This document shows positions 1-12,117 of a DNA stretch of 64,000 bases, piece after piece. A program made the translations under genes and the position numbers. The notes under the pieces are model-generated. The model made no database searches, was not told the origin of the DNA, and saw only the letters and a list, made by a program, of their open reading frames with translations. Numbering within the stretch: position 1 is the first letter of the stretch; each line of letters begins with the position of its first letter. This stretch comes from Otatea glauca (lineage: Eukaryota > Streptophyta > Magnoliopsida > Poales > Poaceae): assembly GCA_036346275.1 (NCBI GenBank), contig CM070718.1, positions 56,920,188 through 56,984,187 on the forward strand. The letters run 5' to 3'.

Positions 1-1000
1 ATTTGCAAATGTGTTTTGCAAAATATTGGTTTTCAAGCATTTGATATTGGAGCATGTGATTAGATTTTGCAAATATGTTTTACAAAATTATTTTTATCAT
101 GAGTTGATCATCACATGGCTCAATATTTGATCTTATTGACTATTGCTAGCATGTATTCGTGCCCTTGATCAAGTCTATGTTAGGGATTTCGAAAAATCAG
201 ATTTTAGACTTGAATAACTACATTAGTGTTTTATTTTTGTGATATTTAAAATTATTTATAGTTGATTAAATCTTAAAAATAGGTGGAGATTGTAGCCCTC
301 GTGATAAGCTTCGCATAGAGTCCAAGATCACCTAAATCAGAGTTCGGAGTAAAAAGTTATGACCGTTTTAGTCGATGTAGCAGCGGCCCTAGTCTGGTAT
401 GACCGGACCCCAGGCGGTGTGAAAATTCCGGAGAAGGGTTTTCTTTGTTTTTTTTAAGGCCAGTGCTACCGGGGTGTGAGCGATATGACCGCCCCATGTC
501 CGGTATGACCGGATTTTCTGAGTAACGGCTTGTTTTTTCTAGCCGTTGGACCAGAGGCCGGTCATACCGGGTTTTTTGGGAATTTTTGCCAAAATTTCCC
601 CCCAACGGCTAGTTTTTCTTGTGGAGGCTATATAAGGAGCCTTGGGGCTAGTATTTAGTTGTTGTTGGCCTTGTTGAGCATTTGTGTAGTCTTGTGCATG
701 TGTTGCATTCCCAAATTTAGTTCTTGAGCTAAGAGTGAGATCTAATTGCATGTGTTGCAATTAGGAGAGGATTGAGAGCCTCTTGTGCATGTGTTGCACT
801 TGAGGGGAGCCTTGTGCATGTGTTGCACTCTATGATTACCATTGTACATGTGTTGTACTTGGTGGAGCTCAAGCTAGAGGGCTTGACTTGTTACTCTTTG
901 TGTTTACCGACACCTAGACGGCGTGGAGGCATAGTTGGTTCCGTGACCGTCTCAAAGAAGATTGTGAGAAGGCCCGACGAATTGTGAAGGTTGGAGCTCA
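1..1000 (+). mobile_element. 3' end of a plus-strand LTR retrotransposon (internal tail plus 3' LTR)
   Basis: Bases 1-280 are AT-rich with no open frame and end in a purine-rich stretch (AGGTGGAGAT, 281-290). This looks like a polypurine tract directly before a TG dinucleotide, the normal layout of the 3' end of a Copia-type element. The element enters from beyond the left edge and ends near base 1000, where the sequence changes to the gag of an oppositely oriented element. The 5' end and the target duplication cannot be checked. Confidence 0.55.
291..1000 (+). repeat. 3' LTR with short palindrome array and TATA box
   Basis: It starts TGTAGCCCTCG after a polypurine tract and ends GGAGCTCA, fitting TG...CA LTR ends. 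Bases about 360-575 hold several inverted words of the type GGTATGACCGG / CCGGTCATACC. A TATA box (CTATATAAGG, about 627-636) follows directly. Downstream are repeats of TTGTGCATGTGTTGCA (about 685-865). The likely junction with the flanking element is 1000/1001; the exact right end is inferred. Confidence 0.5.
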
Positions 1001-1773
1001 CCTACCCGGAGGGGGAAAGAGCTACCACTAGTGGAATTGAGGAGGGTGCTCAATTCGTTGAGCCGGTCCAAAGTGGTTTGGGCTAGCGCCTCATCGCTTG
1101 ACTCCGCTTTTGCCTTGAAGGCGATATTCTTTTTCTTCGAAGAGCTTTGTTCCAAAAGCTCTTCCTTGTCCTTCTTGTAGAGCTCATTGGTTATGAGGTT
1201 TCCAAGAAGTCCCATTGGTGTCATTCTTGGCAACTCTGGAGAGTTAAGAAACAACGTCACTAAAGTCTCATATTTATCCGGAAGTGCCCTGAGCATCTTA
1301 CGAACAACATCGAAATCAGTTAGTGACGCTCCAAGACCCTTGAGCTCATTTACTATGTTGTTCAACCGTGAATACATTTCATTTATGTTTCCATGGGGCA
1401 ACATAATAAAACTCTCATATTTGATCCGAAGCATATGCAATTTGGCTTCTTTGACCGAGGATGTCCCCTCATGAATTTCCAAGAGGGTTGTCCAAATCTC
1501 ATGAGCGGTTTCAAGGTTGCTCACTCGATTGAACTCATCCGCGTTCAAAGCACCAAAAAGAGTGTTCATAGCTTGAGCATTGAGATGAGTGTTTCGCTCT
1601 TCTTGTTACATTGTGAGTGTGGGATTAACTCCCGGAGTGAAACCCTCAACTACAATTCTCCATATGCTTGGGCTCATGGCCTTTAGATAAACGGTCATGC
1701 GAATTTTCCAATAAACATAATTTGTGCCATCGAAAAATGGCGCCTTGCCTATTGACACCCCATCGCTAGCCAT
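1001..1773 (-). pseudogene. Copia gag (UBN2-type), 5' part, truncated
   Basis: The minus-strand frame starts ATGGCTAGC at 1773, about 40 bases downstream of a primer binding site, which fits the first gag codon of a Copia element. The N-terminus carries a GTNYxxWKIRM-like motif, typical of plant Copia gag, followed by a helical UBN2-like region (NLETAHEIWTTL, then KMLRALPDKYETLV). Codon 56 is TAA (1606-1608), so the reading frame is broken once. After about residue 255 it runs into the plus-strand LTR ending at 1000, so the zinc knuckle and all of pol are missing here. It would encode the structural protein of the virus-like particle. The family assignment is firm; this copy is non-functional. 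Confidence 0.8.
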
Positions 1774-1827
1774 CCTTACTCTCTAGGCAGTAAAGCCCCA
1801 AAAGAGAGTCCAAGCTTTGATACCATT

Positions 1828-3241
1828 TGTAGGATCAAGGATAACCGACTAGAGGGGGGTGAATAGGATGTTTCTAAATTTTTTCGATTCTAATTTGCAA
1901 TTAATTAAATCACTGAGCTAGAGAGGCAATGATTGCAAATTTAAAATATGATCTCTAGGGATTTCTAAATCACTATAGCAATTCAAGTAGTGCAATAAAT
2001 AATTCTAGGTACAAACAATATACTCAAATTTGCTAGAATATGAAATTTAGCACAAGAATGATAAAAGCAAACCACAAGAGAACAAAAGACAAGAATTTTA
2101 TCCCGTAGTCTCGGAGACTTGCCGGTCTCCCCTACTACACGTTGAGGTGACTTGAACCACTTCAAGCCGACTCCACTCGCTTGAGTCTTCCTCGATCACT
2201 TGTGGTAGCTCTTCACCACTCCGGTTAGGCGAGCTCCTTGCCTTCACAATCGATCGGGCCTTCTTACAAGCTTCGTTGAGAAGATCACCGATGCCTCACG
2301 CCTCCAAGCCGTCTAGGAGGCGGCAACCTCCAAGAGTAATAGGTGTTGACGCTTGCTTGAGGTCGAATTGATTGTCTAGAGGCTCAATCACTAAATGCAC
2401 CACTCAATTTTATTTCTAACTCTCACCAAATGAGAAATCAATGCCCACAATTGAGTTGGAGACTTTCTAAAGCTCAAGGATGATCAATGAAGTCAAGAAG
2501 TACCTTAGAATGCAGGTGAGGGTATATATACCCCTCACCAACCAATTATAACCGTTGCTCAAAAGTTGGTAAAAAACCTCCTGAGGGGCTGGTCATATCG
2601 CCCTTGAGCCGGTATGACCGTCCCTCAGAAGCAATAGTCGCTACAGTGCATTTAATGCACTGTCTGACCGTTGTCTACATGGTAGGTATGACCGGAGAGG
2701 GCCCGATCATACCGCTCACCGGTATGACCGGAGGGCCTCCGGTCATACTGCCCTCCTTCGGTCAAAAAGTGTGCTCTTTGGAAAAAACGCACCGGCGGCC
2801 GGTATAACCGTAGGGGGCCCGGTCATACCAGCCCACTCCACCCAAAGCAAGGAATTTCATTCCTTTTCTTCACAAGAGATAATTCTTTTTATGCAAAACT
2901 TATGATCATCTAAATGCACAAGTATTGAGCCTCTACCCCTTTTTTCGACATCGATCAAGCGACAATGACCCCTCTTAATAGTACAGCGCTATTCTAGCAA
3001 TCCGATCTTGTCCTTCAAACACCGTGATCGGTTAAAAAGACTATAAAAGTCCTTAGATTATACCTTAGCTTTCTTGTCTCGGACGATTGCCTTTTGTTAT
3101 TTCACCACTTTCATGCTTCCTTGTTCGTCGAACACGGACCGACCTATTCTCAATTAAACTTAAAGTGAAAATGTTAATCCTTTAATCGCTATTGTCATTA
3201 ATTGCCAAAACCAAAACAAATTAGGGGCCTAGATGCTTTCA
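1828..3241 (-). repeat. 5' LTR of a minus-strand SIRE-like Copia element
   Basis: Read on the minus strand it begins TGAAAGCATCTAGGC and ends GATCCTACA. It is followed at 1814-1825 by TGGTATCAAAGC, a primer binding site for initiator tRNA-Met, so this is a 5' LTR. Its body shares long stretches with the solo LTR at 22298-23913 (for example the block ending GGTCTCCCCTACT and the terminal GATCAAGGATAACCGA). A palindrome array of GGTATGACCGG words (about 2590-2830) lies upstream, in sense, of a TATA-like GGTATATATACC (about 2520-2535). The 5-bp flank ATGCC (3242-3246) should be duplicated outside the window. Confidence 0.85.
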
Positions 3242-6200
3242 ATGCCCCCGTCTAAATCATTTATCAACTAGTTGATTATCGTGCAACACATACCATCAAC
3301 AACTCAGCATCATTGTGTAATAATACATGACACACCTATTCATAAACATGTTCCATATTCCATTAGTCATAATTGATTTGTACTTTCAAAATGATATTGA
3401 TAACCTATTGCATGGCTAAACACACTATTCACGATGTAACCAACCCACATTGGCATCTATTAGCAACCAACTAATAATGATCTATCATAGGGTGACAAAT
3501 AATCATGATATACAAATGATAAGGTAGGTATAATCTAATTGGGTTGAATAACTAGATCCCAAACTAATTGAAAACAATTTTAAGCATAAAATAACATGCA
3601 ATATGAAGGACCATGTGGAGGTCCATCCATGTTTGTGATGAGTATTTGACTTTATTTGAGCAAGGTGTGATCAAGTTTGAGTTTGATTTGGATTGATTTT
3701 CAAAATGAAGCAATTTGAGTTGTCTCTGCCAGGAGTGGCAGTACCGGCCGTATGGGCACGGTAGTGATGAGTTGGATGGTTTATTGCTTGTCATTGTGGG
3801 CATTGCTATGTGATGTGTTTCCTTGTCTTTGATGGTTGCAGGACGACGGAGCTAGGTCATGGTGAGGCGAATGATGACCGGGACTAGGCGAGGAGTGTCG
3901 GAGGTCCAAACGGTTGGGAGATCGCCGGAAGATGATCGGAGATAGAGTCCGGGCAAGTCAAGAAGACAAGGAAAGGAGATGATGCTAGCTAGATGCCGCA
4001 TGGATCAATGAGGGTCGTCGGATTTAGGTCTAGTTGATATGTTAGCGGGTCTAGGTAGTATGCTTTGAAAACTGTGCAAGAAAACCCGGTATGTGTGTGG
4101 GTTTTGGGTTAGCCCTTGCATGGCTGTGTGTGTGGGTTAATTCTAGCCCTTAGATGAGTGTGAGGGACTCATCCAAGGGTGGTAGGTGGCCCAAAAGTAG
4201 TATAAATAGGGGTGGAGGGGTAGCCTGCTTCCCTTGAAGGTTTTGAGGTTTGTGAATGCTCCTTTGAGCTTTGGTCACATGAAAGTGAGGCTTTGTAACC
4301 TCTCCTTACAGAAATGAAAGTTTTATCCATCCACCTCTGAATTTATTTTGCGCATTTACATTATGTCTTTACTTTACGCAATTTAAATTCAACATTTACT
4401 TTCCCGCAATTACATTCTCGCAATTTACTTTCATGTAATTTGGATTTGCCTCCCCTCCTTCTAAATGCTGCTGATCTTGGATGTTTTGAGTGTGTTAATA
4501 TAGTTTTACATCTCTTTTGCACTCTTGGATTGAGTAGAGAACATCTTTTCTTTCAAGTTCCAACTTTGTTCAGAACTTGTTCTTCGCGCAGCAGTTAGTG
4601 TTTGATTTCTATAAAAATCTACAAAAATATTTTTCAAGTGATTCTTGTTGGAGGAGGTGCGGGACTCTGACATCCACTTGCAGAAAATTTTTTGAGTTCA
4701 CTTGTTGCACCGTTTGGGCGCCATGAGGTGAAAACCGAACCCCAAACTTTCTGCTCGAAGTTCTTGACCAGACTGTGTTCTTAGATTTTTCCGGTTTTTT
4801 CTGTAAGTATTTTTGAGGAGAAATTTGTTGGAGTTCTTCAACACTCTGATTCTCATAGGAAGAAAAAGTCTCAAAATTTTGTGAGCTGCAGAAACCCACC
4901 AACCTCCTGTGCAAATTGAGGATAAGTTCTGAAAATTCTGCTTTTGTTTTTATGAAAGTGACTTTTGTGATTTGAATTGATGTCCTTTCTAAAAGCAAGA
5001 GTTTGAATTGATTCCTCTTTATCTTGGACACTAGACAACCAGTATTGTGACTCAAAAATCCCCACATATTTTATGGTACTTATCCATGCAAGCTTGGGGT
5101 ACACATAGTTGTCTAGTTTTTCAGGTTTTTCACGATTTCCTTTGAGCGATCTTGTCGAGGTTTTTGTTGGAGTATTTTGGGGGAAATTTTATTTGCGACC
5201 ATTCACCCCCCTCTGTTCGCGATCTCGGTCCTTCACAATAATTTAAAACAATAGCATTTGTAAAACTGTGTTCAACATGATCAAAGCACAACTTGCCTTC
5301 GAAAATATCCTAGTCTTGGTCTTGAGCTTGATCTTGAGTTAACACTTCACTCTCGAGCAATCCGGCCACTTCGACGTTTACGCGAAACGAGAGATGATAC
5401 TAAATAAATACAAAACCAAATAGCAAACAACTGTAAAATCAAATAAAATTCACTATTAAATAGTTCTCAATTTTACAAATTTTTTAAAACTTGAATCACC
5501 TCAATCAAAGCTCGTATGAGAAAGAACAAGCTTTCGAAAGGTTCAAATAAAAAAAAGGAAAAATTTGAGTTTTTCGATTTATTTTTCTACTGAAACATCG
5601 ATTTATGACGCAACGCTGACGTGAACAACCAATTTTCCCAAAATAAATAAATCTAAAAATTCTTATCCGGTTGACACGTGGCCCTCTGTCCATGGACCAG
5701 GTCCACGGGATCTCGCCAGTCCACCATGGACCGGGCTCAAGAACTCAATCCGACTGACAGATGGGATCGGATAATCGCTTATTTGGCATCGTGACGTAAC
5801 ATGTTGACTCAGCTGACACGATAGCATAGGTGCTAAGATGGCATCCACGTGGTGACAAGAAGACAGCCACGTCAGATTAGACGTTAGGGTTTTGGCCGAC
5901 CATCTCCGACGATGGATTGACGGCGGCGCTTCGTCAGACTTGGAGACGACGACCTGATCAACGGCGTTCCTTGTCGGATCTCGATCGAGACTGCACGGAT
6001 TTGAAAGAGCATGACGCAGCGAACCTGAAGATGACCTCACCTTCGACGAAGACTCGATGACGATGAAGATCCCGGCGAAGAAAGGTGGCGGCGAGGTCTA
6101 GTTGCTCCGGCGAGCTTTTGCGGTAGCACGAAAGCTTCCCGGGCATCGAAACCTAAGGCAACCAAGGCGGCGGGCCCTGGAGATCTCGGAACGGGGGTTG

Positions 6201-6400
6201 GCTACCTTTATAGCAACGCGGAACGGCGGCGGAGTCCATGTCCAACACAGCGCCAGCAACAACTCAGAGACGATGAGTCCCAGCCGTCCACGCATCGACG
6301 ATCGAACCGTCCCCGACACGCTGCTGGATCGGATCGGGCAGACGCGAAAATCGAGCTAATGGGCTGGATCAGGCGGAAAACAAATGGACCCCAAAACGCT
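3242..6400 (-). repeat. Ty3/Gypsy LTR fragment split by a solo LTR
   Basis: The reverse complement of 3242-3603 and of 5236 to about 6400 aligns along the LTR at 17770-20819. Shared landmarks are GGCAAGTTGTGCTTTGATCA, TTGAATTGTTGATGGCA-like text and GTAAAATTGAGA. A minus-strand CTATAAAGG TATA box lies near 6205. The interruption 3604-5235 is a separate solo LTR, and the left end is cut by the SIRE-like element at 3241. Near 6400 the similarity ends without the TGTAAC start, so the fragment is truncated. Open frames in the GC-rich part (5660-6360) are not genes. Confidence 0.8.
3604..5235 (+). mobile_element. Solo LTR, TSD CAATA
   Basis: It starts TGAAGGACC and ends GGTCCTTCA, a perfect 9-bp inverted terminal repeat. 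It is flanked by CAATA at 3599-3603 and at 5236-5240. It carries a TATA box (GTATAAATAGG, about 4199-4209) on the plus strand. No primer site, polypurine tract or internal genes are present, so it is a solo LTR left by LTR-LTR recombination. The end text (ATTCACCCCCCTCTGTTCG) resembles Copia LTR ends, but the superfamily is an inference. Frames at 4609-5104 have no protein signature. Confidence 0.88.
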
Positions 6401-6573
6401 AGCTAGCTCGATGATTCTGGTTCTAGGCCATGAGCCATAAATCCTTACATGAGGAGGCATCAATGTATAGTCCGTACTTGGTTAATTACCGCTTCGATTA
6501 GTGTGATTAATTAATGGTGTAAGTAGTCCTCTCGGTGTCTGTGCATTGCGTGCGCTTCGTTGGCTTTTCCTAA
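6401..6573. other. Short intergenic stretch, nothing recognised
   Basis: AT-rich sequence between the truncated Gypsy LTR and the MITE. No open frame or repeat was recognised. Confidence 0.4.
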
Positions 6574-6843
6574 GGGTATGTACAATAAGACCACGTCAGT
6601 TGGCTCTTAACCTGTACACATCAGCTTTGATCTATATAGAGGAGTGAGAAAAGAGGAGAGAGAAGGGAGCTAGCTCTTATTTAGTAGCCAGTTTTGCACA
6701 GGAGCATAGGTAGATCATTTATGTATAAGAGAGAAAAGATATTTATTGCACAACATCTAAAGACAAATTTAAAGACAGCTATTGTACAAACTGGCTTTTA
6801 GCTTACTATTGACCAGTAGTTCGCTTTGCTATTGTACTTGTCC
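6574..6843. mobile_element. Tourist-like MITE, copy 1 (TSD TAA)
   Basis: A 270-bp element with partly degenerate inverted ends (GGGTATGTACAATAAG... and ...CTATTGTACTTGTCC), flanked by TAA at 6571-6573 and 6844-6846. It is closely similar along its length to 34814-35080 in the same orientation, including GTAGATCATTTATGTATAAG. A 3-bp TAA duplication is the hallmark of PIF/Harbinger-derived Tourist MITEs. It has no coding capacity. Confidence 0.82.
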
Positions 6844-6846
6844 TAA

Positions 6847-7408
6847 TTGGGTGACGGGAATATTGAAATGGCTAGGCCGAACAATGTGACAACAAAAGGC
6901 TGTTAAGGCTGACTTTTCTTCACGCCATGGAATGGATGCTTCCCTAATTTCCAGTTGCATTAAATTTTCATCTAGAATTGCATGTTACTAAATCTAAAGT
7001 TGTAGCGTTGCAATTTTTGTTTCTATATTTGCAGGAGATCACATAGGTATGCTTTATTTTTGTCTAGGTTAGATTTTTTTTTATCTTTGTATTTTGTAGG
7101 AGTTCAGCAAACTTAAATTTATGTTTCATCTAGGTTAGAATAATTCTTTGTTAGAAAACCTATATATATGTATTGCAACATCCCGTATGATACGACCCAA
7201 GATGCCTGCTTGCATATGAAAGAACCTAAAAAAAGAGCAGCTCGACCCTGTTTTTTTTCAAATATTTACTTTTTCAAAAAATCCACTTGGTGGTGATAGT
7301 GACTTCACCATTTACCCCTTGAGGATCTTATACGCATGCATCGATCTTCTATGAAAGATAGAATCATCTATGCATGTGTATGCTTGTGACATGTGGCATG
7401 ATTCAGCT
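6847..7408. other. Intergenic sequence, no gene seen
   Basis: AT-rich, with no open frame of note on either strand. I recognise no repeat here. Confidence 0.4.
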
Positions 7409-8235
7409 TAGAGGTGGGCGTCGTGCCGTGTCGAGTTGGCTCGGTACAGGTTTATCGTGCTTCGTGCCTGAATTGTGTCAGGCTGCGACGGCCCGTCGTA
7501 CCCACCGTGTCGTGCCGTGCCTGCCCGACTCGCCTTTGACGAGCCCAGGCACGGCCCGTTTACACTTCGTACTGGTCCAAGTTCGGCCCATTTGCACTAT
7601 TGCGACGAAAGAAAAGTAGTCGGAGATACATGGAGTTGAGACAATGGATACAAATATTATGAGAAAAAGAACTAAAACTTATTTATTTTTAAACAGTTAC
7701 ACAGAGCGAGGGGGATGTGCTGAACACGGGCGAGAGGGGGGGCAATGGGCAAAAAAGAGAGTGAGGGAGATAGGCGAGAGAGATTGAGAGAGACGGGCGA
7801 GAGAGGGAGAGATTGAGAGAGACCGGTGAGAAAGAGAGATTGAGATAGATAGACGAGAGATTCAGCTTCTTGCACCGTCTCTCAATCTCTCTCAGCTCTC
7901 TCTCCCTTCTTACCCGTCTCTCTCAGGTGTCCACGGCGGGTGACGGCCATACTGCTGGGTGCGTCCATGACGTTTATGCTCTGCGGGTCGGTGACCTTCA
8001 TACTGGGTTTCTTCCTCATGCCCTGAGTCATCGGACCCGGCATAGCCTGTGCTACAGTGTAGTGACGGGCCGTGCCGTCCATCGTGCTCGGTTCTCGAGC
8101 CCGGCACGGCCCGTGCTACAGTATCGTGCCGGCACGACACGACCCACTTCGTGCGGGGCTAAGCTTTGAATCAGGCCGTGCCCATCATACCTCTGGTTGG
8201 TCCAAAAAAGATCGGCCCGAGTGCCCACCTCTAGA
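7409..8235. mobile_element. Non-autonomous hAT-like element
   Basis: The ends are inverted: TAGAGGTGGGC (7409-7419) and GCCCACCTCTA (8223-8233). Both subterminal regions are packed with GTGCCGTGCC / GGCACGGCCC words, typical of hAT elements. Flanks ATTCAGCT (7401-7408) and CTTCAGCT (8236-8243) match 7 of 8, consistent with an 8-bp hAT duplication if two extra bases sit at the right end. The interior holds a purine-rich GAGAGATTGAGAGAG tract (about 7735-7862) facing a CT-rich complement (7877-7925), which could fold into a hairpin. There is no transposase; the frames seen are low-complexity artefacts. Confidence 0.65.
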
Positions 8236-8243
8236 CTTCAGCT

Positions 8244-9920
8244 TGCTTATAGGATGATTTTTTTATGCAATTTCCAAATTTAAGGTCAATTAGTCATGGA
8301 TGATAATTTTCATAAGGTTGGTTTAGTATATTGAATTAGTGGAAAAATTCGATTGTCATGGACGCTCATGGATATATGAAATTTATCTATTTTAGAGAGT
8401 TTAGGATCTACGGTATCAATTATTTAAGGTTCGTTACGACACGCACTGGAATTCAGCAGCTACAGAGAGTGAGAGAGAGAGAGAGAGAGAGCAAACCGCT
8501 ATGATGCTGCCTTGGACAGAGAGGAGGCCCCGATTATTACTAGTAGACTAGTAGTCCTCCAGTTCATTGTTGACTTTGCTGGGGAATCTCAATCCCATCA
8601 TCGGCGCTGATATAAGTGGGTGGTGGTTACTCTATTATCGATCTCGATCATATATATTCCACGCATGATCGAAATGGCAATTAACAATCTCCAAGTTGCT
8701 TTCTGAACTCGTGGTACAGTGCTATGCCTATGTACGACGAGTATAGTCATCCAAATCCGCCATTCCAACTTGCTGACAAACTGCGAGCGACATGATGAAG
8801 CTACCTAGCATTTGTGGAGTACTCCATCATTCTTCTTCTTTCAGAACAAGTAATATTCTACGGTTTCAGGTGAGATCCATTCCTCAAATTTGGCGGAAAA
8901 GTGAAAAAGGATGATGCAGTCGTTCAGATGGGGACAAGACTTGGAATTAGTCGGTACGGTGGAAAGGCAGCAGCAAGCCAGCAAGTGTGCCTGCCTGCCC
9001 TCGTAGATTGCAACTGCACCGATCGGGGGAAAGGAGAATCTGTACTCATCATGGCCGAGACAGCAGCAGCAGAAGAAGCACAGGAACTTAGTGCAGCAGA
9101 CGCAACGGGGGAAAAGAAAGCGGAGAAGAGCAGAAGAAGAAGCAATCATTCAAGAAACCGACCAAATTGAAGGTTGGATGGATGGATGCTGCAGTTATAC
9201 GACATGATGGCGTTTGCTAGCAGTATGGTTTGCCGACGATACACATGTTGCAAGTACACATGGATGATGGATCGCACTCGCACAATCATTCACATATTCA
9301 CCATCGCCTCGCGCGATTCGGTTCACAACTTGACATAGTCGGTTGATCATCGGCAGCAGCATTCGGCACAACAGCACAGCCGGGTTGAGTTCACCGATCC
9401 AATTGGACGGATGCCGCCGGGGTACCAGGTTACTTAACCGCACTCATATTATCTGCTACTTTGCTCTGCATTAGCGCCTGCATGCCAGTGAAGAAGATTA
9501 AACTAGAGCAGATACAGTAGCCTAGATCGATCGAGGAATTGGAATTGGAACGGCGACTGGCATGCATGCCAAATTGCCAATGCACGCATCGCAAAGAGTT
9601 GCTGTAACACCGCAGCACTCTAAATGTTCATAATACTATCGTCTTAAACTTTTCTGCTAGATTAACAGCCTTTTTTTTACCAAGATTTCAGCAGCCTTCT
9701 CTAAACAATTCTCATAGACAATGAACCACACCAACAGATACAACATAACAATACGAACAATAATAAACTTACAACCACACGAGACCACGTGCTTTGGGAA
9801 TGCTCAAGTTCATGTGCTTGGAAACACTAGGAATCCTGTGTGCAAGAGCAATCTTACTTTTAGCGATAACAACAGAAATACCTATAGACAAGATAAGCGA
9901 ACATTTAAACTTCCTGCAAT
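8244..9920. other. Intergenic sequence with a (GA)n tract
   Basis: No gene was recognised. A GA microsatellite lies at about 8468-8492. Short overlapping frames on both strands at 8840-9170 and 9195-9620 show no family motif and no codon pattern like the host gene. Confidence 0.45.
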
Positions 9921-9921
9921 A

Positions 9922-9952
<31 letters not shown>

Positions 9953-10258
9953 ACGCCGGAATGGGCACCATGGAGCCTGGGAACTATGAATTCAAATGCG
10001 CGAATTCAATCCATATTAGGGTATGTTTTTAAAAAAAATAGTTTTAGGGTATATACACTCATTTATAACAATTCAAATGAAACACATATATTTGAAAAAA
10101 TGAACTCAAATTCAAAGAATTTGAATGAATTTAGATCACATGCTTTGCTGATTTATATATAAAATCAACACATAACTACAATCAAACTATCATAAAAAAG
10201 GAAAACTCTAGTTTGATTTTCAGTTCAAACTTGTTTGAATTAGTTAGTATAGTATATA
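9921..10258 (-). mobile_element. MITE in a (TA)n tract (micron-like), copy 1, partial
   Basis: A (TA)n tract (9921-9944) is followed by sequence that matches the reverse complement of 41173-41567 over most of its length. Shared landmarks are GGGCACCAT, AACAATTCAAATGAAAC and ATCACATGCTTTGCTGATTT. The copy loses similarity near 10258 and lacks the far terminus present in copy 2. Insertion inside TA microsatellites is the known habit of grass micron elements; that family assignment is inferred. Confidence 0.6.
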
Positions 10259-11406
10259 AGACTATCTAGGTGGTTTGTACTTTTTTTCAGAGGTGGTATG
10301 TATATTTTTTTGATATACTCATTTTTATGTTCATATGAAGGAATTTTAAAAATACATTAAAAACTATGGACTCCCTTGCAATTTTTTCATATGGTTCGTA
10401 TTGGAGTATCTTATAAGTAGTGTATCAGCGTATCTATATTGATAAATGAGTATTTTAGGTTCATTTAGGTGGTATATCAGATGTGGGAGTAACTATTCCC
10501 GAGAGTAGAAAGTATTTTTCCTATATACAAGACCGTAAAAAAACCCACTAATTCCCACATCCTTCAACCATCAATATTTTTCATGCTAAAATGATATAGT
10601 AAGTGTCTGGCTTACGTACAGTAAATTCAAACTTTTGATGCAGTAATTATTTTTACAACGTTAAAATATATTCATCATGGATCACTTTTTGTTATGTATA
10701 TTTTTTCGAGCAAAACACTTCAAACGGATTGTAAATAGGATAAATGGTTTAGGAGATATCATCGCTCAAAGTTTGCAATTAACCTATGTTTCTCTCTCCA
10801 TCTGCCTATATGTGTTTAAGATGATAGTAAAATCTAACAACATGTCTAGTAAATTGGAGTGCATGCATTTGGTAATAACTTTGCTTCGTTTTGTATTGCT
10901 GCTGTTACATAACCATAATACGACACGCTAAGGTTCGGCAGTAAAAGTACGAGTTCACTGGGAAACTAGAAATCCCTCTTAAGCCGTATCTGAATCTGAC
11001 CCAGCATTGAAGCAAGCATTCTTGATTCCTTCTCAACATGTCGGTACAGTGCATATGAGACTAGCATTTGTACCGAGTCACTCCTGGGGTTTTTATATAG
11101 GCATCAGCTCATTGACTATAAACTTTTTTTTTCTTATTACTGACTATAATAAACTTTGAGAAAAGCACTCAAGTCGCGAACAAAATAAGTATTAGTTCCC
11201 ATCAAGCCCTAAACAACAAGAACAAATGGACAATGAAATGCAGCACAAGGATCACTATTTATCCTTGAAAAGAACTAAATATCATTTTGCACAAAGGATT
11301 TAATTAACAGAGAACAAAATTTAAATTTACATCATTTATTTTCTTTTTCTTTTTTTCCCAGGAGAGATAAGCACTCACCTTTCTCATATAAACCATGATA
11401 TATAGA
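10259..11406. other. Intergenic sequence, no gene seen
   Basis: AT-rich. The short frame at 10677-10931 resembles no family I know and lies in low-complexity text. No repeat was recognised. Confidence 0.4.
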
Positions 11407-12102
11407 GGGTGTTTGGCACAGCTCCAGCTCCACCAAAATCCGTGAAGTTGGTAGAGCAGGGTATTCTTAACTCTAGAAATTTATGGAGCTATGGGTACAT
11501 TAATAGTGTTTAGGTGGATCATCTTGTTTACATATTAGACTAAAAATATAAATTTATTTTATTTTATTTTATTTTAGCCTACAAGTTCCAGATCTGAAGT
11601 GAAGTTAGGATCTGAAAGTGCTAAATAGTATGAAAAAATGCTAAGAGATGCCATGATTTTTATTTTATTTTCTCGTTTGAACACGCCTTTCCTTTTTACG
11701 TGAGAGTGGGTGCATGGTCTTGGCCAGCCGGTAGATCCGGGACCCGAAAAGGATGCCCTCCCGTTACGGCAGCGACGCACCGCCTGGCGCCCTCTTGGCC
11801 GTTGCCGCCCTGTCCGACAATGTGCAACGGCGCCTTGGCTGCGGCGCGGGGCAATGCCTTATTCCTGAACGAATACAATTAGACTACGCAAACCTAAATT
11901 AAGACACTATTTGGTAGAGCTCCAGATTCTAGCTCCACCTTAGATCTGAATCTTGTAGGCTAAAATAAATAGAATTAAGTTTATATTTTTAGTCTAAAAT
12001 TAAATAAAATGATCTACCTAAACACTCTTAAGTGGAGCTACAAATACCCAGCTCCACCAGATCCATGAATCTGGTGGAGCTGGAGCCGTACCAAACACGC
12101 CC
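11407..12102. mobile_element. Foldback element with a GC-rich insert
   Basis: Long inverted arms: the left arm starts GGGTGTTTGGCACAGCTCC (11407) and the right arm ends GGAGCCGTACCAAACACGCCC (12102), written here only to mark the ends. The arms pair imperfectly for about 190 bp each, including GCCTACAAG / CTTGTAGGC and the AGATCTGAA motifs. Between them, 11690-11880 is sharply GC-rich, unlike the AT-rich arms, and has short open frames on both strands. No clear target duplication was found. The centre may be captured host sequence, but I do not recognise a protein. Confidence 0.6.
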
Positions 12103-12117
12103 TAAAAACAGAAAAAT

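Noticed and set aside
4609..5104. 152-codon minus-strand frame
   Set aside because: It lies wholly inside the solo LTR 3604-5235, on the antisense strand, with no motif.
5663..6359. Apparent gene-like frames near 6 kb
   Set aside because: The segment aligns to the Gypsy LTR at 17770-20819 in reverse orientation.
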